64,000 nt of DNA from Nocardioides gilvus (GTDB lineage Bacteria > Actinomycetota > Actinomycetes > Propionibacteriales > Nocardioidaceae): NCBI RefSeq assembly GCF_003194605.1, contig NZ_QHKY01000006.1, positions 62,001-126,000 of the forward strand. The letters are read 5' to 3'. A model generated the notes under the pieces. The model was not told the origin of the DNA, did not search any database, and saw nothing but the letters and a program-made list of their open reading frames with translations. Positions 34,770 through 42,399 of the stretch are shown piece by piece (the first letter of the stretch is position 1; every line of letters begins with the position of its first letter). The position numbers and the translations under genes are program-made.

Positions 34770-36882
34770 GGCCAGCCCCCATGCCCTGGGGCGGCGAGCG
34801 GACGTACAGGGACTGCGTGCCCTGGCGGTGATGGTGGTGGTCGTCAACCACCTCTCCCCGGACAGCCTCGTCGGTGGCTGGCTGGGGGTCGACGTCTTCT
34901 TCGTCCTCTCTGGCTACCTGATCACCGCACTGCTGGTGCGGGAGGCGCTGGAGACCGGACGGGTCTCGTTGACGGGCTTCTACGCCCGTCGGGCCCGTCG
35001 GATCCTTCCTGCGGCCACCCTGGTGACGGTGCTGACGATCGTTGCGTCAGTCTTCGTGCTGTCGTTGTCGCGGACGCTGAGCGTGGTCACCGACGCCGTC
35101 TGGACCTCCCTCTTCGCGATGAACGTGCGGATGGCCGAGCAGGATTCCGACTACTTCTCCCGCGGGGGTCCCGTCTCCCCGTTGCGGCACTACTGGTCGC
35201 TGGCGGTGGAGGAGCAGTTCTACCTGGTCTGGCCGCTGCTCTTCGTGCTCTGCGTGTGGCTGGCGCTGCGCACGACCCGCCGTGGTGACGGGGACGGGGG
35301 CAGGGTGGAGGCCCGACGACTGCGTCTGGTCGCGGGGTTGCTCCTGCTCGTGGTCGTCGTGGCCTCGCTCGCCTGGTCCGTGTACGCCACCGCGGCCTCC
35401 CCCGAGACCGCCTACTACTCGACCTTCACCCGGGCCCACGAGCTGGCCATCGGGGCGGCCTGCGGACTGGTGCCTCGTGCACTCGACCTGCCGCGTTGGC
35501 TGCGGGAGGCGGCGGCCGCCGGCGGGCTGGTCGTGATCGTCTGGGCCTGCTTCGGCTTCGTGGAGGGCACGGCCTTCCCGGCGGCGAACGCCCTGGTCCC
35601 CAGCCTCGCCACCGCGGCCGTGCTGCTCGCCGGAGAGTCGGGCCAACCGGCCCTGGCCTCCCGGCTGCTCGGGCTGCGCCCCGCGACGGTCCTGGGGGAC
35701 TGGTCCTTCTCCATCTACCTGTGGCACTGGCCAGTGATCGTGCTGGCCGCGGCCTGGTGGGGCGAGGCGCTCACGGCCGCGGCCAAGCTCGCTCTCCTGG
35801 CGCTGACGCTGCTCCTCTCCTGGGCCTCCTACCGCTGGGTCGAGAACCCGTTCCGCACCAAAGCGGTGTGGCGCCGCCGTCCTTCCCGAACCCTGTGGAT
35901 CTACCCGGTCAGCGTCGCCACGGTGGTCGCCATCGGTCTCGCGGCCTCGGCCGTCGTCGAGACCCGCATGGGCGGGGTCGAGCCGATCGATGCGTCCAAG
36001 TACGTCGGTCTGGACGAGGACCCCGACGTCGCCCTGGTCGAGGCAGCCGTCAGGGCTGCCGAGGACGGGCACGGGATCCCGAGGAAGCTGACGCCGGAGC
36101 CGCTGCAGGTGCTGCGTTCGGTGACCGAGTTGGGGAAGTGCGAGTACCACGAGAACGAGAGCACCGAGCTGTGTCCCATGGGGGACCCTGACGCCGACAG
36201 CCTGGTGATGGTGGTCGGCGACTCGTACGCCCGCGTGCTGCTCAGCGGGGTCGACGAGATCGGTCGCCGTCACGGCCACCGAGTCATCGGCCTGGTCCAC
36301 GCCGGCTGCGGCCCGGGTGCGTGGGTGCACCGTGCGGGCTCCGAGGACGGCCGCAAGTGCGAGCGGTTCAAGGCATGGATGCGCAGCAAGGTCGCCGAGA
36401 TGAAACCTGACGTGGTGGTCGTCGCCACGCGGGAGTACCCGCTGGAGGACCCGCGTACGGGAGAACGGATCGGTCGCACCGTGGGCGAGGACCGTTACCT
36501 CGCAGCCCTGGAGGAGTCCTGGACCGAGGCCTTCCGGGACTTCGACCGGGATGCCGGTCGGGTCGTGGTGTACGGCAACACACCCCAGCTCTCGCAACTG
36601 CCCCAGGAGTGCCTCACCACGCCGGGCAATGACCTGGGCTCCTGCACGGGCCCCGGTCTGGAGCAGGAGCGACGCGTGGCCGGAGCCCTGCAGCGCGCGG
36701 CCGAGCGGGCGGACGCCACGTGGGTCGACGCGGAGCGCTGGTTCTGCGCCGACGGCCTGTGTCCGCCGGTGATCGGGAACTTCATCGCCATGCGCGACCT
36801 GCGCCACCCCACCGTCGAGTACACGCGCCACCTGGCGGGTCCGTTGGCCGAACAGTTCGGTCTGGCGCGCGCCGGGACCTGA
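34762..36882 (+). CDS. OafA-type acyltransferase with C-terminal SGNH domain (second copy)
   Basis: This 706-residue paralogue of the upstream gene has the same architecture: acyltransferase-3 domain with H30 in VVVVNHLSPDS, GWLGVDVFFVLSGYLITALL and HYWSLAVEEQFYLVWPL. The SGNH domain has GDS at exactly 486-488 and the D-x-x-H motif in RDLRHPTVEY. The two SGNH domains share CPMGDPDA/CPLGDPDA-like segments. Start GTG 34762 behind GGAGG inside the end of the first copy. The pair probably arose by tandem duplication and may acylate different positions of one glycan; the acceptor is unknown. Confidence 0.9.
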   Translation: MAEASPHALGRRADVQGLRALAVMVVVVNHLSPDSLVGGWLGVDVFFVLSGYLITALLVREALETGRVSLTGFYARRARRILPAATLVTVLTIVASVFVLSLSRTLSVVTDAVWTSLFAMNVRMAEQDSDYFSRGGPVSPLRHYWSLAVEEQFYLVWPLLFVLCVWLALRTTRRGDGDGGRVEARRLRLVAGLLLLVVVVASLAWSVYATAASPETAYYSTFTRAHELAIGAACGLVPRALDLPRWLREAAAAGGLVVIVWACFGFVEGTAFPAANALVPSLATAAVLLAGESGQPALASRLLGLRPATVLGDWSFSIYLWHWPVIVLAAAWWGEALTAAAKLALLALTLLLSWASYRWVENPFRTKAVWRRRPSRTLWIYPVSVATVVAIGLAASAVVETRMGGVEPIDASKYVGLDEDPDVALVEAAVRAAEDGHGIPRKLTPEPLQVLRSVTELGKCEYHENESTELCPMGDPDADSLVMVVGDSYARVLLSGVDEIGRRHGHRVIGLVHAGCGPGAWVHRAGSEDGRKCERFKAWMRSKVAEMKPDVVVVATREYPLEDPRTGERIGRTVGEDRYLAALEESWTEAFRDFDRDAGRVVVYGNTPQLSQLPQECLTTPGNDLGSCTGPGLEQERRVAGALQRAAERADATWVDAERWFCADGLCPPVIGNFIAMRDLRHPTVEYTRHLAGPLAEQFGLARAGT

Positions 36883-36914
36883 GACGCATCAGGGTGGGGA
36901 TACTCACACGGCTG

Positions 36915-36943
36915 GTTACAAGCGAGTAACTGGTGGTTAGGAT
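36915..36943 (+). promoter_or_regulatory. Candidate promoter and overlapping operator of the acyl-CoA dehydrogenase gene
   Basis: GTTAC (36915-36919) and GTAAC (36926-36930) form an inverted repeat with a 6-base spacer. TTACAA (36916-36921) and TAGGAT (36938-36943) are 16 bases apart and could be -35 and -10. An operator over the -35 region would suit repression by a TetR- or FadR-like regulator responding to acyl-CoA. Confidence 0.45.
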
Positions 36944-36992
36944 TCCGAGAGCGTCGACCTCCGTCCGCGCCTCACACCGGGAAAGGACCAAC

Positions 36993-38192
36993 ATGCCCCG
37001 CCTCTGCCAGACCGAGGGACTCTCGGAGGACCAGCAGGAAATCCTCAAGGCCGTTCGTCAGTTCGTCGACGAGAAGATCATCCCGGTGGCCCAGGAGCTC
37101 GAGCACAAGGACGAGTACCCCACCGAGATCGTCGAAGGTCTCAAGGAGCTCGGCATCTTCGGCCTGATGATCCCCGAGGAGTACGACGGCCTCGGCGAGT
37201 CGCTGCTGACCTACGCCCTGTGCGTGGAAGAGATCGCACGTGGATGGATGAGTGTCTCCGGCGTCATCAACACCCACTTCATCGTGGCCTACATGCTGAT
37301 GAAGCACGGCACGGAGGAGCAGAAGAAGAAGTACCTGCCCCGGATGGCGACCGGCGAGGTGCGCGGCGCCTTCTCGATGTCCGAGCCCGGCCTCGGCTCC
37401 GACGTCTCTGCGGTGGCGACCAAGGCGACCAAGACCGACGACGGTGGCTACTCCATCACCGGTCAGAAGATGTGGCTGACCAACGGTGGCTCCTCCACCC
37501 TGGTGGCCGTGCTGGTCAAGACCGACGAGGGTGCGGACTCGGTCTACAAGAACATGACCACCTTCCTGGTCGAGAAGGAAGCCGGCTTCGGCGAGACCGC
37601 CCAGGGCGTCACCGTGCCCGGCAAGATCGACAAGATGGGCTACAAGGGCATCGACACCACGGAGATGATCTTCGAGGGCCACGTCATCGGCGCCGACCAG
37701 ATCCTGGGTGGCGAGCCGGGCAAGGGCTTCTTCCAGATGATGGACGGCGTCGAGGTCGGTCGCGTCAACGTCGCGGCTCGTGCCTGCGGTCTGGCCTGGC
37801 GCGGCTTCGAGCTGGGCATCGACTACGCCCAGCAGCGCGAGACCTTCGGCAAGCCGATCGCCCAGCACCAGGCCGTCCTCTTCCGCCTCGCCGAGATGGC
37901 GACCAAGGTCGAGACCGCCCACACGATGATGGTGCGCGCGGCCCGGCTCAAGGACACCGGCCAGCGGATGGACGTGGAGGCCGGCATGGCCAAGATGGTC
38001 GCCAGCGAGTACGCCAACGAGGTCGTCGAGGACTCCTTCCGGATCCACGGCGGCTACGGCTACTCCAAGGAGTACGAGATCGAGCGGATCATGCGTGAGG
38101 TCAAGTTCATGCTGATCGGCGAGGGCACCTCTGACATCCAGAAGATGATCATCGGCAAGAGCATGCTCAAGGACTACAAGCTCAAGGCCTGA
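36993..38192 (+). CDS. Acyl-CoA dehydrogenase
   Basis: The 399-residue flavoenzyme should introduce the alpha-beta double bond in an acyl-CoA, passing electrons to ETF. Motifs are AFSMSEPGLGSDVSA (FAD/substrate loop), QKMWLTNGG, FGKPIAQHQAV and the C-terminal GEGTSDIQK with the likely catalytic base Glu377. Length and motifs agree with short/medium-chain family members; chain-length preference cannot be read. ATG 36993 follows GGAAAGG. The gene stands alone with its own promoter and ends in a 15-bp terminator hairpin. Confidence 0.92.
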   Translation: MPRLCQTEGLSEDQQEILKAVRQFVDEKIIPVAQELEHKDEYPTEIVEGLKELGIFGLMIPEEYDGLGESLLTYALCVEEIARGWMSVSGVINTHFIVAYMLMKHGTEEQKKKYLPRMATGEVRGAFSMSEPGLGSDVSAVATKATKTDDGGYSITGQKMWLTNGGSSTLVAVLVKTDEGADSVYKNMTTFLVEKEAGFGETAQGVTVPGKIDKMGYKGIDTTEMIFEGHVIGADQILGGEPGKGFFQMMDGVEVGRVNVAARACGLAWRGFELGIDYAQQRETFGKPIAQHQAVLFRLAEMATKVETAHTMMVRAARLKDTGQRMDVEAGMAKMVASEYANEVVEDSFRIHGGYGYSKEYEIERIMREVKFMLIGEGTSDIQKMIIGKSMLKDYKLKA

Positions 38193-38217
38193 TCACAAGA
38201 GCTTCACGTACGACGTC

Positions 38218-38253
38218 AACGCGGGCGGTGCCGAGAAAGGCACCGCCCGCGTT
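38218..38253. terminator. Terminator after the acyl-CoA dehydrogenase gene
   Basis: AACGCGGGCGGTGCC (38218-38232) pairs perfectly with GGCACCGCCCGCGTT (38239-38253) around GAGAAA and is followed by TTGCG-type sequence. It lies between convergent genes and may act both ways. Confidence 0.85.
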
Positions 38254-38274
38254 TGCGTGGTGTCCAGCGAGGAG

Positions 38275-39444
38275 TCAGGCGTCGCGCCGCAGGGCGCGGA
38301 GCCGGTGCTTGGCCGAACGTACTGCGTGTTCACGCAGAGTTCCCTGGTCAGCAGCCTTGACGCTCTGACGCAGCCGGGAGTTCTCCTCTTGGAGGGCACG
38401 TATCGAGTCGCGGTTCTCCGCCGCGTGCATCAGCAGACGACCCATGAGGGCGGTCGTCACCTCCCTGACCTCGTCGTCGCTCACCTCCTCGGGAAGTCGG
38501 CCGCCCGTGGGGGGTGTGGGATCAACGAGGAGGTCGTCGAGGTCCCCGACGACCTCCAGGTCCAGCTCGAGGTCCCGCAACTCGGCGACCATGGCCCTGG
38601 AGCGCTCGGTCGCCCAGGCGTGCGCCTCCGGAGTGATCCGAGGGCGATGCATCGTCCGGCCGAGGTCACGCGCCTGGGCAGTCAGGAACTTGCTCGTGAG
38701 CGTGTTGGTACCGACGCGATTGCGCTTCTTGGGCAGGCCCTCGTTCACCCGTCGCAACGCCTCGATCTCCGCGACCCCCAGGGACTCGTTGAGGATGTTC
38801 GCCTCGGTGAGCACGCTCGGATCCGTGCCGGTGACCTCGCACAACTGGTGCCACAGTCGGTCATGGGCCGTGCCCCGGGGGCCGTGGACGACCAGGTGGA
38901 CGTGGCCGGGAGGCAACGTCGCTCCCCACCGTCTGATGAGACGCGGCAGGTCCTGGCCGCGCCAGAAAGCGGTGGGGTTCTCTGGGTCGACCTCGGCCCG
39001 CTCGGTCCAGAACGTGTCGAAGGTCTTGCTGGATCCGGTCTTCACCGCCTGCTGCCAGGACGCCAGGACCTGTCGGGCGAGGTCACGGGCAGTGATGACC
39101 ACGTGCACCTCGTCGGAGACCTCGCTGAGGCGAGCGAGGACAGGCTCCACCGATTCGGCACGGACCCGGGAGAAGTGCTCGCTGCTGATGACGGCGTCAC
39201 CGGACCAGGTCTCGACCTCTCGGATGAAACGGTCCCACGTGCCACGGGCACGCTCGTCCTGACGGGGATAGTAGAGCGAGTTCTTCGTGGCCGAGACGAA
39301 GGCGCGGAAGTGCTCGCTGCCCCGGGTGCCGGGATACAGCAGTCCCTGGGTCGCCAGCTCCTCCTTGTGGTCACGCCAGATGGCCTGGAGGTAGCTGCTT
39401 CCGGTCTTCGGGGGGCCGATGTGCAGGAACGTACGCTGAGCCAT
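38275..39444 (-). CDS. Sulfotransferase family protein
   Basis: The 389-residue protein begins AQRTFLHIGPPKTGSSYLQ; PKTGSS (12-17) is the 5'-phosphosulfate-binding loop for the donor PAPS. ITARDLARQVLASWQQAV has the Arg and Ser of the 3'-phosphate-binding motif. A C-terminal predicted coiled coil (NRDSIRALQEENSRLRQSVK) is an added part. It may sulfate a cell-surface glycan or lipid. ATG 39444 is well placed behind AAAGGG; the upstream open frame is rejected. It is a single gene with no PAPS-making genes in view. Confidence 0.8.
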   Translation of the reverse strand: MAQRTFLHIGPPKTGSSYLQAIWRDHKEELATQGLLYPGTRGSEHFRAFVSATKNSLYYPRQDERARGTWDRFIREVETWSGDAVISSEHFSRVRAESVEPVLARLSEVSDEVHVVITARDLARQVLASWQQAVKTGSSKTFDTFWTERAEVDPENPTAFWRGQDLPRLIRRWGATLPPGHVHLVVHGPRGTAHDRLWHQLCEVTGTDPSVLTEANILNESLGVAEIEALRRVNEGLPKKRNRVGTNTLTSKFLTAQARDLGRTMHRPRITPEAHAWATERSRAMVAELRDLELDLEVVGDLDDLLVDPTPPTGGRLPEEVSDDEVREVTTALMGRLLMHAAENRDSIRALQEENSRLRQSVKAADQGTLREHAVRSAKHRLRALRRDA

Positions 39445-39503
39445 GATCACCCTTTCGATCGTCCCCCAACCTACCGGTTGGTTGCGCAGTTCAATCAATC
39501 CCC

Positions 39504-39538
39504 CCGGTGGCTGGACGTCGCAAATGGCTGGCCACCGG
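39504..39538. promoter_or_regulatory. Inverted repeat between the sulfotransferase and DUF5302 genes
   Basis: CCGGTGGC (39504-39511) and GCCACCGG (39531-39538) can form an 8-bp stem with a 19-base loop in the divergent region of 142 bases. A smaller CCAACC/GGTTGG pair lies upstream. Function unknown. Confidence 0.35.
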
Positions 39539-39586
39539 TGGCGGCGCGTGACAGGCTGGTGAGTCCCTCGACGATTGGAGTGGTCC

Positions 39587-39763
39587 ATGACCAACGAAGA
39601 CCTGAAGGCCAAGATGCGCGAGGCCCTGGAGCGCAAGAACGGCGTCGAGAAGGGCGTTCACGAGGACGCCCCGGTCAAGGAGAAGGCACACGGCTCCGAG
39701 ATCGCCGACAAGAACGTCGCACCTCCGATGCACCGCCGCAAGGCCGGAGGTGGCGGGTCCTGA
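39587..39763 (+). CDS. DUF5302 family small protein
   Basis: A 58-residue, highly charged protein matching DUF5302: NEDLKAKMREALERKNG at the start, a middle KAHGS and the end HRRKAGG. It is likely intrinsically disordered and its function is unknown; homologues are common across actinobacteria. ATG 39587 is preceded by TGGAG. It is followed after 24 bases by the PHP gene. Confidence 0.85.
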   Translation: MTNEDLKAKMREALERKNGVEKGVHEDAPVKEKAHGSEIADKNVAPPMHRRKAGGGGS

Positions 39764-39787
39764 TCGACGGGGGACTACCCTGACCCC

Positions 39788-40663
39788 GTGCGGATCGACC
39801 TCCACAGCCACACCCACCTGAGTGACGGGACCCAGAGCCCGACCGAGTTGGTGCACGCCGCTCGGGAGGCGGGGCTCGACGTCCTGGCGCTGACCGACCA
39901 CGACACGTTCGTGGGATGGGACGAAGCAGCCCGGGCGGCCACTCAGGTCGGGTTGACGCTGGTGCGTGGCGTGGAGATCAGCACGATCCTCGACGGCCAC
40001 GGCGTGCATCTCCTCGCCTACCTGCCGGATCCCGGTCATGAAGGGATCCGGACAGGTCTGGAGGCCGTGCTGCGAGCCCGCAACGACCGGTTGCCGACGA
40101 TCCTCGAGCGACTGGCCGCGGTCGACGTGCTGATCACCCCCGAGGACGTTGCCGAGGTCGCCGGGGACACGGTGGCCGTGGGCCGCCCGCACGTCGCGGA
40201 CGCCTTGGTGGCTGCCGGGGTCGTGGCCCACCGCGGCGAGGCCTTCAGGCGCTACCTGGGACCGGGAGGCAAGGCCTTCGTCCCGCGGACGGCCGCGGAC
40301 CTGTGGGAGATGGTGGCCCAGGTCGAGGAGGCCGGGGGCGTGAGCGTCCTGGCCCACCCGTGGGGCCGGGGCGCCGAGCAGGTGCTCGACGCCGCCGCCT
40401 TCCGGCGGTTGAAGGAGCACGGACTGACCGGGATCGAGGTCGACCACGAGGACCACGGGGCTCGCGAACGCGCCGAGTTGCGCGCCATCGCGGCCGACCT
40501 GGACCTGGTGGTCACCGGATCCAGCGACCACCACGGCGAGGGAAAGATCGGTCACGCCCTGGGCTGCAACACCACCGACCCGGAGCAGTACGCCCGGCTC
40601 ATCGCAGCCGCCGAGAGCGCGGCCCTGCGTGCTGGGCGAACCACGCCGGCAGTCATCGGCTGA
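39788..40663 (+). CDS. PHP domain metal-dependent phosphoesterase
   Basis: The 291-residue protein has PHP motifs I-IV: DLHSHTHLSDG (residues 4-14), TDHDTF, HPWGRG and SSDHHGEGK, whose His/Asp residues hold a trinuclear metal site. Relatives (TrpH/RNase AM) remove 3'-phosphates or digest short RNAs and 3',5'-nucleotide bisphosphates. Since the neighbouring sulfotransferase would yield 3',5'-adenosine bisphosphate, a link is attractive but only inferred. GTG start 39788. A 15-base tandem repeat spans its stop codon. Confidence 0.88.
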   Translation: MRIDLHSHTHLSDGTQSPTELVHAAREAGLDVLALTDHDTFVGWDEAARAATQVGLTLVRGVEISTILDGHGVHLLAYLPDPGHEGIRTGLEAVLRARNDRLPTILERLAAVDVLITPEDVAEVAGDTVAVGRPHVADALVAAGVVAHRGEAFRRYLGPGGKAFVPRTAADLWEMVAQVEEAGGVSVLAHPWGRGAEQVLDAAAFRRLKEHGLTGIEVDHEDHGARERAELRAIAADLDLVVTGSSDHHGEGKIGHALGCNTTDPEQYARLIAAAESAALRAGRTTPAVIG

Positions 40664-40682
40664 TCCCGCATCGGCTGATCCC
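40654..40682. repeat. 15-base-period tandem repeat over the PHP gene stop codon
   Basis: CATCGGCTGATCCC is at 40654-40667 and again at 40669-40682, one G between them, so the period is 15 bases. The duplication includes the stop codon TGA (40661-40663) and gives a second TGA five codons later in the same frame. Confidence 0.88.
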
Positions 40683-40696
40683 TGCGCGGCGCCCGA

Positions 40697-41461
40697 TCAG
40701 CGCCGGCCCAGGGACTGGAAGCGCAGCAACACCCGCGGGGGGACGAGGTGCGCGACCCCCACGATCGCCTTGTACGGGACGCCCGGCACCGAGAGCGGTC
40801 TGCCCCGGTCGTGGTCGCGCAAGGTCTGGCGGACGAGGTCGCAGGCATCGAGCCACATGAACCCGGGGGCGGAGTCGGCCGCGACGTCCATCCGGGCGTG
40901 GAACTCTGTCCGGGTGAAGCCGGGACACACGGTGGTGACGGTGACGCCCCGGGGTCGATACTCTGCCGCAGCCCACTCGCCGAAGGAGACGACCCACGCC
41001 TTCGCGGCTCCGTAGGTGCCCCGCGGCAGGAATGCCGCGACGCTGGCGACGTTGATCACTCCGCCGTGGCCGCGCCCGGCCATCGAGGAGAGGGCGGCGT
41101 GGCTCAATCGCATGACGGCGACGACCAGGACGTCCAGCATGGCCTGCTCGTCCTCGACGGAGTGGTCAAGGAAGCGATCCTTCAGTCCGAAGCCGGCGTT
41201 GTTGACCAGCAGGTCGATCGGGTGCTCGTCGTCGCTGAGGCGGGCCTCGACCGTCGCGAGCTGCTCGCGGTCGGTCAGGTCCGCCACGATCACCTCGACC
41301 ACACACCCGTGACGGGAGGTCAACAGTTCGGCCTCGTGCTGCAGTCTGGGTGCGTCGCGGGCCACGAGGACGAGGTCGTGACCGCGAGCGGCGAGCTGGT
41401 GGGCGAAGGAGCGACCGATGCCGACAGTGGCTCCGGTGACGAGTGCGGTGCGCGAACCCAT
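40697..41461 (-). CDS. Short-chain dehydrogenase/reductase
   Basis: The 254-residue enzyme has the classical SDR pattern: cofactor loop TGATVGIG (9-16), VADLTDREQL, NNAG, catalytic Ser in INVASVAAF and Y-x3-K in TYGAAKAW, with a C-terminal hydrophobic tail (VAHLVPPRVLLRFQ) seen in membrane-associated members. The Arg after the first strand (VLVARD) suggests NADP. Substrate cannot be told. It faces the ParA-like gene head to head, 59 bases apart. Confidence 0.9.
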   Translation of the reverse strand: MGSRTALVTGATVGIGRSFAHQLAARGHDLVLVARDAPRLQHEAELLTSRHGCVVEVIVADLTDREQLATVEARLSDDEHPIDLLVNNAGFGLKDRFLDHSVEDEQAMLDVLVVAVMRLSHAALSSMAGRGHGGVINVASVAAFLPRGTYGAAKAWVVSFGEWAAAEYRPRGVTVTTVCPGFTRTEFHARMDVAADSAPGFMWLDACDLVRQTLRDHDRGRPLSVPGVPYKAIVGVAHLVPPRVLLRFQSLGRR

Positions 41462-41520
41462 GAATCACCTTTCAGATGGGGCTACGGATGATGCCCGGTC
41501 TCCGGCATGATGTGACTGCC

Positions 41521-42318
41521 ATGACGACACTTGCGCTAGCAAACCAGAAAGGCGGCGTGGCCAAGACCACGTCCGTCGTCTCACTCGGGGCGGCCCTGTC
41601 GGAGCTGGGCCACTCCGTCCTGCTGGTCGACCTCGATCCACAGGGGTCCCTGACCTTCTCGCTCGGGGTCGACCCCGAGGACCTCGACGTCACGGTCCAC
41701 GACGTGATCGTCGGCAACGCGAGCGCTGCCCAGGCCCTGGTCGGCACCGAGGACGGCCCTGACCTGCTGCCTGCCGGGATCGAGTTGGCCCGAGTGGAGA
41801 CCGAGTTCGCCGGTGTCGTGGGCCGCGAGAAGTTGGTCCGCACCATCCTCGAGACGTTGGCGGCCCAACAGATCACCTACGACTGGGTGATCCTCGACTG
41901 CCCACCCACGCTGGGTGTGCTGACGGTGGCCGCGTTGACCGCGGCGGACGCCGTGATCATCCCCCTGCAGTGCGAGACCCTGGCTCACCGCGGCGTCGGT
42001 CAACTCCTCGACACCCTGCACGACGTACGTCAGCACACCAATGCCGACCTGCAGAACTGGGGCGTGCTCCCGACCATGTACGACGGTCGCACGACACATG
42101 CGCGTGCCGTCCTGGAGAACATCGCGGAGACGTACGACCTCGAGGTGATCACTCCGTCGATCCCCAAGACGATCAAGTTCGCCGAGGCGCCGGCGGCAGG
42201 GCGGTCCATCCTGAGCACGGCACGCACCAGCAAGGGTGCACAAGCCTACCGCGAGGTGGCCGAGGGCCTGGTGGCACGCGAGCGTGCGGGGCGCCGTCGC
42301 CGCCGCAAGAAGTCCTGA
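41521..42318 (+). CDS. ParA/Soj-family ATPase
   Basis: A 265-residue ParA-type ATPase with the deviant Walker A KGGVAKTT (10-17), Walker A' LVDLDPQG, and DCPPTLGVL. A basic C-terminal tail (RRRRRKK) could bind DNA. It has no ParB partner next to it, and position beside rhlE matches the Soj-like Rv3213c rather than the oriC-linked parA. A role in positioning some cargo on the nucleoid is inferred. ATG 41521; the longer frame lacks a ribosome-binding site. Confidence 0.88.
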   Translation: MTTLALANQKGGVAKTTSVVSLGAALSELGHSVLLVDLDPQGSLTFSLGVDPEDLDVTVHDVIVGNASAAQALVGTEDGPDLLPAGIELARVETEFAGVVGREKLVRTILETLAAQQITYDWVILDCPPTLGVLTVAALTAADAVIIPLQCETLAHRGVGQLLDTLHDVRQHTNADLQNWGVLPTMYDGRTTHARAVLENIAETYDLEVITPSIPKTIKFAEAPAAGRSILSTARTSKGAQAYREVAEGLVARERAGRRRRRKKS

Positions 42319-42340
42319 GGCGACCGGCCCCGCCGGGTCC

Positions 42341-42390
42341 GGACGTACGAAACCCCCGAGCGCTGTGCGGCGATCGGGGGTTCTCCGTAC
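42341..42390. terminator. Bidirectional terminator between parA-like and rhlE genes
   Basis: AACCCCCGA (42349-42357) pairs with TCGGGGGTT (42372-42380), and the outer ACGTACG (42341-42347) with CGTACGT (42384-42390). It sits between convergent genes. Confidence 0.8.
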
Positions 42391-42399
42391 GTCAGGAAG

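Noticed and set aside
39445..39636. N-terminal extension of the sulfotransferase
   Set aside because: It overlaps DUF5302 in antisense, and the ATG at 39444 has a good ribosome-binding site right before the PAPS loop.
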